Both the position numbers and the translations under genes were made by a program. From Clarkia xantiana subsp. parviflora (taxonomy: Eukaryota > Streptophyta > Magnoliopsida > Myrtales > Onagraceae): 64,000 nt of DNA. The notes below the pieces were generated by a model. That model made no database searches, was not told the origin of the DNA, and worked only from the letters and a program-made list of their open reading frames with translations. The stretch covers positions 32,244,763-32,308,762 of the forward strand of contig JAPTYO010000003.1 of assembly GCA_036873135.1 (NCBI GenBank), read 5' to 3'. Below are positions 56,930 to 64,000 of this stretch, piece after piece (position 1 is the stretch's first letter; every line of letters begins with the position of its first letter).

Positions 56930-57430
56930 CCAAAAAAAGAGTAAGGCAGCATTAGGGTTTTGCCGTTTTGCCGGCCTATATAAAGCAATTCACAGGTAAG
57001 ATTAAAACTCACTGCCTTGAGAGAACAGAGCGCAGTATAACGGTGGCGCTCTAGTTCCGTTGCGGGCATATATCAATTTCTTATGCTTTTCTAAATCTGC
57101 AAGTAGATTTCTTCTTCTCTTGCGTCTAGAAATGCGTTGTATATTTCAATTCAATCTGCTACATCTCTAAATCTTGTTTTTTTTTGTTGGGTGTTGAAAA
57201 CAAATTTGTTTGCAATGGAATTCAAATTTGATGGCCGATCCAATGGGTACTCGCTTAAACAATCGTCCGCGAGCACTCTATTTCACCCGGCCGAGATGTG
57301 TAGGGCGGCGGCCTTAAGTTTTCGCATGGTCTTTATCATGTCGTTATTCGTGTTACTGCCCGAAATTACTGTTTTTGACGTTTGTTGGATGGATCTTGAT
57401 CCGGTAATTAGGGATTTTGATTTCTGAAGA
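56930..57430 (+). other. Possible promoter and first exons of an unidentified gene
   Basis: A telo-box-like TTAGGGTTTT (about 56953) is followed by TATATAAAG (56979-56987) and a possible donor CACAG|GTAAGATT (56997). This is the layout of a plant promoter with an intron in the 5' UTR. Downstream, an ORF from the ATG at 57215 reads MEFKFDGRSNGYSLKQSSAS, then a hydrophobic segment (FRMVFIMSLFVLLPEITVF), with a possible donor at CCG|GTAATT (57402). I do not recognise the peptide and found no convincing next exon before 58200. It may be a relic or a small membrane-protein gene. Confidence 0.3.
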
Positions 57431-57637
57431 GTGGTTTAGGAATGAGCGATTTGATAGATTGATTTGTATAGGCTTGATGGTTAAAATTTGATTTTTTTTC
57501 TTAGTTGCATCACTTTCTTAGTTGCGTCTAGAACCTGCAAAAAAAAGCTTACTGAAGCTGAAAAACAATGGCCTAGATTCGATATTAGATAAACGATCAT
57601 ATTGCACAGAACAGAGAAGATACATTATATATAAAAA

Positions 57638-57970
57638 AGTTCTTAATTGCTATTCCAGATTTAAAATGTTAATATTTAGTGAATCAATTATTAGATTTGT
57701 TGTTTTTCACTATGTTTCTAATGATTTTGGCTATAAAATTAATGCTTTAAGCAATAAATATATGTTTTCTACATTTAGGAGGTGAACAATTTGTTTCTCA
57801 TGCTTCAGACTTTTTTAATACTTAAAAAATATGTTTTTGTTTCTTTCAGTTTTAAGAGAAAAAAAAGAAATCAATCGATCTGATATTTGTGATAATAAAT
57901 ATTAATACTTTAAATCTAAAAAAACGATTAACAAAATGATTTATACTTGAAATTGTTTTCAGTTCTTACA
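57638..57970. mobile_element. Foldback MITE copy 6, degraded
   Basis: Internal blocks of the GGGTTAAGAACC family are recognisable (TCCAGATTTAAAATGTTAAT; ATTATTAGATTTGTTG; inverse AATACTTTAAATCTAA), with worn termini (AGTTCTTAA ... CAGTTCTTAC). Confidence 0.6.
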
Positions 57971-58206
57971 TATTTTGATTTCCTAAGAGTGGTTCAGGAG
58001 AAAAGTTGACGTTTATGGAATGTGATTATTGTTGTTGGCACCAAGTATGATGATCCTGAGAAAAAAGCTTACTGTAGCTGAACAATGGCCTAATACAATA
58101 GACATATAAGTTCATTATGCACATTACAGAGATGATATACATTACATAAACATATACTTATATGATATTCTATGCAGCAATCCAGAGACTGCTGCATTAT
58201 TGATGC

Positions 58207-61200
58207 TTAAAACTTATGCAGAACAACTTGAACACCATGTTGAGGTTGAAGAAGGAAAGCTGCCATTGGAGCATGTGCATAAGCAGAAGAAAGCTCGAAC
58301 CAGAATCGCGGCAAGATCATTGCAACAGCCATTTTTGCTTCTAAAAGGGCTAAGTTTTGCCCGATGCACATTCTCGGTCCCCATGAGAATGGAAAGAAGG
58401 AGACTTGATTGTTGGTTGCCTTTGACAGTCCTTCGGAGAACCTATCGGGATTGAATTCATTGGCGTCGTGTCCCCAGAGTTCTTGATCGTGATGGACGAG
58501 TATGGTCGGGACAACTAGTTGAACACCGGCCGGAATGGTCAGTTTTCCTAGTTTAGTATCCTTGCTAACTGTTCGAAAAGGTGTAGGCACTGGTGGATAC
58601 AGCCTCATGACTTCATACAAGATCATTGTTACCTGCGGAAACAAATACCTATGAGTTTGAAAACAGTGTCGGATCTAGAATATTTGTAATGTGGTTTATT
58701 TAGTTTTAATAACCTAAAAACAATTCTAACTATAAGTCATGTTGGTTTTAGCTGTATTTAGTATTCTAACTATAAGTCATATTGATACTTAGTGTGGTTT
58801 CATTTTTTTTTAATTGGTTTTAGCTGTATTTAGTATTCTAACTATAAGTCATATTGATATTTAGTGTGGTTTCATTTTTTTTGAATTGGTTTTAGCTTTT
58901 AATTTGACGTTTTAAGTATTAAAAATATGTTAATTTTTTACTTTCTGAAATATCAGATATGTTGCTCATGATTTATGTTTATTTGATATTTTAAAAACAT
59001 GTTTTTGTTCTTTTATTTTTAAGAGAAAAATAAAACCAATCCATCTGATAGTTGAGACGTTTGGAATTGGTCCATTTTTATACTTCGATTTTAGACTGAA
59101 TCAGAACTGATTTTTGTTCTTTTTTATCGCCGGTGTAAATCTTCATTAAAATAAAATGACATAGACAAGTTTTGGACTGTACTGAACTGTTTTTGGCAAA
59201 AACAATTTCGACTCGGTCCAAAATAGATCCCAACAGTCCAATTTTTCTATACTAAATTGAAGATTTTTTTTTCCCAATTCTCTTTAGACCGGAATTGTTT
59301 TAAACAACTCCGGACCGGTTCCATGCCCATATCTAATTAGCAACATCACCTAAAGTTGATACAATTTTTAGGTTATTATTCCTAATTTGTAATGTGGTTT
59401 AAACATTTATGCCAAAACTTGCAAAAGCTATAGAAAGAAACTACTTACAATCTTGAGCTTGCCCAGTCCATCAAAATCCGGTTTTTCGGCCCCGAACACC
59501 TGCACGACCTCCTCTCGTGCGCGGGTTTGCCACTTGGGGTGGATGCTCAGCAAAACCATTGTCCAAGCAAGCACAACTAAAGTTGGCAGTTGCCCAGCTA
59601 AATGGAACTGCTTACACTCCAAGATTAGATCTTCATTACTGAATGTTTCGTACTCGTTATTCCCTTTGTTCACTTTCATGTTTGACTCCAGTAGATATCC
59701 TAACAGATCATTAGCAGGTTCTTCTGATGTCTCCATTGCTTTTTGTCTTCTGCTGATAATACCACTAACCAAAGATTCCACTTCTTGGTTGAGTTTATTC
59801 ATCCTCCTGTTCTGTTTTGTGGGAAGGAACCTAAAAATATGAAATTTTTAGTGAATAATGTAACCTAATAGTAGCTGTCTTTTTGTTACATTTCATTTTT
59901 TTTTTTTAAATATATATTTAGTATCTCACTTATTCAAAGTTTTAATTATGATTTTTCCATGATTGAACACAAATCTCATTTCTCTTATCTCATGACCAAC
60001 TTAGTCTATAAACTTTTAGAAAAAAACTTCACATTGGCCATGGTTAGTCTATTATGGGTCTTTCTACTATGCTTGTGGAGTTCCATGTATGCTCTTTTTT
60101 TACTACTAAAGTGGACTTAATTGTAACATAAGTAAAACTTTAAAAGTATGAAAAAGTATATTTTTTTACTACACCTAATAATTATCAACGACCTTGTTTT
60201 TTATAAAAAATTAAGGACTAAATTGGTCATTAGATAAACTTTAAGGTTTAATTGATAAATACATGTAGAGGCACTTGCGTTTTCCTTCCATTTTGATAAA
60301 AAAAAAATGGACGGAAAACTCAGAATTAACATTCAGATAACTGAGGTATCAAATAAATTATAAAAATAATTTGAAAAGTACCAAAAAGACACACCACTAT
60401 AGGTCAATAGGGGTATAAACAAGTCAAGCAGATTATCTGGAAAGCTCCACTCGACAAGTTTGAGATCGGTTTGCCAAACTTAAATTTGTTCAGCACATTA
60501 GCTCGAGCTTGAACTCAAATTTTTTTTGGCAATCAACGACGAGCTCGAACTCAGTTAGATAACTGTTTTTGAAAGATTTATAATTTGATGAGTCTCTAGT
60601 TTGTGGACATTGAATTAAATATATTTAATATTATATAAATCTCGAATAAACTCAAACTCAAATAGTTGGAATAGGCTCACGATCCACTCGAGTATAAATG
60701 AACCGATACTTAATCCAGTACCAGAAAAGGCTCAATTCAAAACTTAAGGAGTCGAAGTCAAATATCAACGGACCCGATCTCGAGTAACTTAGTAGCTTCT
60801 CCTTAACTGAGTTACTACTGATTAGGTTAATTTTCCAAAATTTCAAGATTAATAGGAGTTTACTTATAGTTTTCTTCTTGAAGTGATTATAATTTATCCT
60901 TACCTCCATCCAGGGATGGAAAGCGTATAAACAGCAGCTTTGACAAGCTGAATCAATTCCTGCTGAAGCTCGAAGACTCTTTTCCCTTCTTCAATGGCAC
61001 ACCTGCCAAAAGCTGTTTCGGTGATCATATCGCGTGTCAAGTTCTCCAGCTCAGTCCATGCATCTATCTCGAGCCGCCCATCCGCGGACACCGATTTCCC
61101 CCATCGGGTAACCATTTCATCGCAGCACGAGTAAAAAGTCGGCAACAGAAGCTGAAGAAAGGAATTCATATTGATTTTTGGCATAAAGAACCTAAAAGCG

Positions 61201-63409
61201 GTCCTAAATATTGATTATGTGGTTAATTGATGTCTCAGAATTAGAATGTTGATATCCAGTATCCTAATTATCAGAATGGTAATGGTTGATTTCTATACTT
61301 TTAATTCTCAGTTTGGCGTCAATTTTGACGGACCTAACCCGCACGTGACTACTTTAAGCGCGAAATTTAAACAAAAAAATTTATAATAATGCCCATTATG
61401 TCTATAGTTTAAAGCTTGGAATGTTACTTTTCAGGATTTGTGTTTTTAAGCTAGTTCATTAAAAAGAACTTCTGAAATTTATAATATTGCTTTTCAATGT
61501 ATGTCTTTTTTAAGGGTCGTAGATTAGATTTCTACGTGACAAGCATTTTGCCGACAGAATTTTCCCGACCATATTTCACTTTTACACTTTTACCGACTAA
61601 AGTCTAAAACTGTTAATACCGACAAAAAATTCGTCGGCAATTCCTGTATGTATTTCAATAGCGTACAGACCATGGATATTATAAATTTTCTGCTTCAATT
61701 TCGCGCCAAAAGGAGTCACGTGCGAGTTGAGGTCCGTCAATTTTAACGTCAAAATCAGACGTAAAAGTGGAAATCAACCAATCAAATAATTATGATACAA
61801 AATATTAACATTTTAAATATGAGACAGCGACTAGCAATATATGCTCTATAGTTGCGACTGTTTTTAGGTTTTAACTGTTAGTTTTTTTTTCTGTTGAGCA
61901 GAGAAAGAAGTATTTGTTGCTTGGGAAGGAAGAAAACCACCTTAAGTTTCTCCATGTGGAATGCAGAGCTCATGAGCTTTCTCTGTGTTGCCCATTTATC
62001 ACCTTCATAGTGTACTAGACCATCAACTAGCATCTTCGCGGCTGGATAATGAGGCTTCTGAAAGTCGGATATTTTGAGGAATACGTCTTTTATATGGTCA
62101 GGGTTCATGACGATGATCGTTGGAGTTGTCCCGAACCACACGAAACTGTTCTTCCCTGCATAGTAAGTACATGAACAAATTAATTGTAGCTGATGTTTTC
62201 TTTTAACATTTTACTATTTGAGATTTGTTTGTTAGCTCCACCAGTAGGATTTCCGTCTTTTTTTGGACGGAATCAGTCACGTGCCAAACACATGAATTGT
62301 AAAAATGCAACAAATTATCAGCTTATGTTTGTGTAATCGGATAAAAATTGCTAGCTATTTAGTTAGACAAACAAATAACTATTTTCTTTATCAAGTGCTC
62401 AGGTCTCGGCACATATGTGATTCCATCCAAAAAAGACGGAAATCATAACAGAGATTGCGAACTGAATGCATGTAAAACTAAAGCTAGCAAATATTAAAAA
62501 AAAATACATGTAAAACTTGAGCTAGCAAATATTAAAAAAAAAAACTTTGTTCGAGTGGTCACACATTAGCTATCAATTAGACAATTAAACTCTTTTCTTA
62601 ACTAGCTATGAAAAGACAAAAATACAAACAGAGAGAGTGGACATTATTTAAGGGATATGTAGGTGTGTAATCGAACTGAGTATCTGGCAAGTTCAATTTG
62701 ACTCAACTCATTTTACCTGAGTTCGAACTTGGCCGAGTCTAAATTTTTCAAAATTGAGCTTGACTCGGCACCATATTCGACGAGTTTGAGCTTGACTAGA
62801 CTCGGCTCGCCAAGTTTAAAATTGTTCAGTTAAATTATAAAAGACGCACTTTAGCTTGAGCTTGACTCGATAGCTAGTATATATATATATATTGTAAAAT
62901 TCGAACACTAATCGAATAGTCTTTTGACAAAAACAAGAAGAAGAAAAGAACTCGATTAGACTAGCGAACCTCTCAAATCAAGTATAAACGAACTCGTAGT
63001 CAACTCAGTACCAGAAAAAACTCGACTCAACTTAAAATATAGCGAGTCGAATTCGAATATAGACCGAGTCGATATCGAGTATCTTACAAGTAGCTTGACT
63101 CAATTACAACCATGTATGTGTGGAAGAAACATATATACCGTGTTTGTGGACAGAGTGGTGAAGAAGAGGTTCAACTCGAGGCACAATATCATCAAAAAGG
63201 CCAATTGGTCTTGACTCTGCTTCTCTGTGCATCGTTGATCTCTCCTTCATGTCTCCGATCAAGAACTTGTATGAACTACCGTTTAGCCCTTGCTGCCGGA
63301 GTAACCTCTCGAGCTTCTTCGGTGTTAGCCATGCCCATTTCAGGATCCTCCATGCCCATGCTAGTGTGATAGAAAGGAGGATGATAATGGATTTACTTAG
63401 TATTTCCAT
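58207..63409 (-). CDS. CYP72A: Cytochrome P450, CYP72A-type, with altered oxygen-activation motif
   Basis: Five exons (transcript order): 63409-63139, 62155-61941, 61151-60904, 59830-59449, 58632-58207; 1542 bases, 513 residues, the normal P450 length and CYP72A exon pattern. An N-terminal membrane anchor ([20 protein letters not shown]) leads to [20 protein letters not shown]. Family segments include [20 protein letters not shown], the K-helix EVMR (379-382), FNPDRF, and the haem loop [13 protein letters not shown] with Cys461. CYP72A enzymes are ER-bound monooxygenases of terpenoid, saponin or hormone metabolism. The I-helix reads AGQLPT (323-328) where the family has AGQETT. The acidic residue and first Thr used in O2 activation are therefore replaced by Leu-Pro, and the C-terminal SYTHAP-type segment reads SAYAHAP. 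Introns carry several mobile elements. In-frame ATGs upstream of 63409 exist, but the chosen start gives the usual anchor. Confidence 0.88.
58709..59382. mobile_element. Foldback MITE copy 7 with internal insertion, in P450 intron 4
   Basis: AACCTAAAAACAATTCTAAC on the left is matched by CAATTTTTAGGTTATTATT on the right. A phrase TCTAACTATAAGTCATATTG is duplicated inside the left half. About 270 bp of unrelated sequence (about 59055-59330, with degenerate GACTCGGTCC-type repeat) sits in the right half. ATTTGTAATGTGGTTTA occurs just outside both ends (58683, 59385), a 17 bp direct repeat longer than the usual target duplication. Confidence 0.65.
60410..60800. repeat. TCGAG-rich interspersed repeat, copy 4
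   Basis: Starts GGGGTATAAACAAGTCAAG, then degenerate GAGCTCGAACTC and AACTCAAACTC motifs; in P450 intron 3. Confidence 0.55.
61186..61875. mobile_element. Foldback MITE copy 8 carrying a second nested foldback element, in P450 intron 2
   Basis: The outer element has AAGAACCTAAAAGCGGTC on the left and GCGACTGTTTTTAGGTTTT on the right. The inner element (about 61333-61738) starts GGACCTAACCCGCACGTGAC and ends GTCACGTGCGAGTTGAGGTCC. It is bounded by GTCAATTTTGAC and GTCAATTTTAAC, a 12 bp direct repeat with one mismatch. Confidence 0.75.
62249..62457. mobile_element. Small foldback element in P450 intron 1
   Basis: GGATTTCCGTCTTTTTTTGG near the left end is answered by CCAAAAAAGACGGAAATC near the right end, about 209 bp in all. 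Just downstream (62467-62547) a roughly 40 bp phrase with GCTAGCAAATATTAAAAA is tandemly duplicated. Confidence 0.65.
62665..63105. repeat. TCGAG-rich interspersed repeat, copy 5
   Basis: Starts GTGTGTAATCGAACTGAG and continues with GACTCGGCACC, GAGCTTGACTC and GAGTCGAATTCG motifs up to the splice donor of P450 exon 1. It contains a short TA run near 62877-62893. Confidence 0.55.
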
Positions 63410-63583
63410 TTGGTGAATGTTCAAGTTTGTTAGTTGATTGTGATGAAGGAAGGGTAGAGGGGCAGGCATTTTGTAGAGGGTGTGGTAAGTTAGAAGCATT
63501 TTTTTGAAAACAGACCGGACCAACGGTCGGACTTTGAACCGGCCACACAAACGGTTCGGTTTAATAAAAGGAATATAATAGAG

Positions 63584-63712
63584 CTTCTGACTTTGGAATC
63601 ACGAGGAGTTTCGAATGTGAGAGAATGGCGCATGTGTGTAAATTTTAACAACTTTGAGGGCATATTTATCCCCTCTCACGTTCGGAACTCCTCGTGATTC
63701 CAAAATCGGAAT
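63584..63712. repeat. Hairpin repeat upstream of the P450 gene
   Basis: The arm GGAATCACGAGGAGTTTCGA (63595-63614) is answered by TCGGAACTCCTCGTGATTCC (63682-63701), with matching CTCTCAC/GTGAGAG inside. It lies about 175-300 bp upstream of the P450 start on the minus strand, so it may fall in its promoter or 5' UTR. The remaining bases to 64000 hold a degenerate GGATCGGAT/CTGAACC-type repeat. Confidence 0.8.
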
Positions 63713-64000
63713 CTGTATCATAACTTTTAATAAAATTGTAGAATGCACAATAAATTTGGTTCAACTGATAAAATCGGGCTGGATCGGATAAATCAGTGTC
63801 AATTTGCCAGTTTCAATAAAAAAAAAAATCTAGACTAAACTGAACCAGTAGGTTTACAAATGAATATTGGACTGGACATATTTTTTTTTGCTAGAATTGG
63901 TCAATCATGTTGAATCAAATCGGACCAGAAACTGCCCACCTTGTAAGTTTAAGGTTTGATTCGGTTTTCAGAACATTAATTAGAAGGGGGTAGCTTCTTG

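Overview
This 64 kb window is nuclear DNA from a flowering plant, most likely a eudicot. Genes have many short exons with GT-AG introns, intergenic DNA is very AT-rich, and the protein families are plant-specific or plant-typical (VARICOSE, chloroplast FAP3, CYP72A-type P450, X8/CBM43 protein, short receptor-like kinase). The species cannot be named from sequence alone. No search or folding program was run; exon models were built by hand from splice signals, reading frame and remembered family patterns, and each model below closes in frame.

Layout. 0.3-0.4 kb: first exon of a probable mitochondrial protein (-). 0.7-0.9 kb: TRIM-type LTR with primer site. 2.1-5.5 kb: DUF212 membrane protein (+). 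7.0-7.7 kb: decayed gene fragment. 11.7 kb: decayed plastid tRNA-Phe copy. 12.1-12.5 kb: chloroplast J-domain protein (+). 13.8-14.7 kb: Mutator-like foldback element. 15.0-21.5 kb: VARICOSE/EDC4 decapping scaffold (-, 12 exons). 22.9 kb: small membrane protein (+). 23.6-29.5 kb: TFIIH subunit TFB1/p62 (-, 20 exons). 31.3-32.0 kb: PNO1/DIM2 (-). 33.8-35.7 kb: receptor-like kinase (+). 35.7-37.9 kb: FAP3 (-). 39.2-40.9 kb: X8 protein (+). 42-57 kb: nested repeat complex. 58.2-63.4 kb: CYP72A-type P450 (-).

The most unusual part is 41,978-56,919. It looks like three nested layers: a TIR-bounded DNA element (about 40 bp TIRs, 7 bp target duplication); inside it, a tandem array of about 230 bp units; and inside the array, a young 10.6 kb LTR retrotransposon with perfect TTATC target duplications. 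The retrotransposon has no reverse transcriptase, RNase H or integrase. It keeps one intact 1093-codon ORF with the order gag, protease, second gag-like module, and an intact spliced antisense gene of about 680 codons. It also carries two separate arrays of short hairpins whose stems vary in a compensatory way.

The single-copy genes are housekeeping or signalling genes (transcription/repair, mRNA decay, ribosome assembly, plastid lipid binding, specialised metabolism). They do not form an operon-like unit. Many introns carry copies of one foldback element family with Mutator-like 9 bp target duplications.
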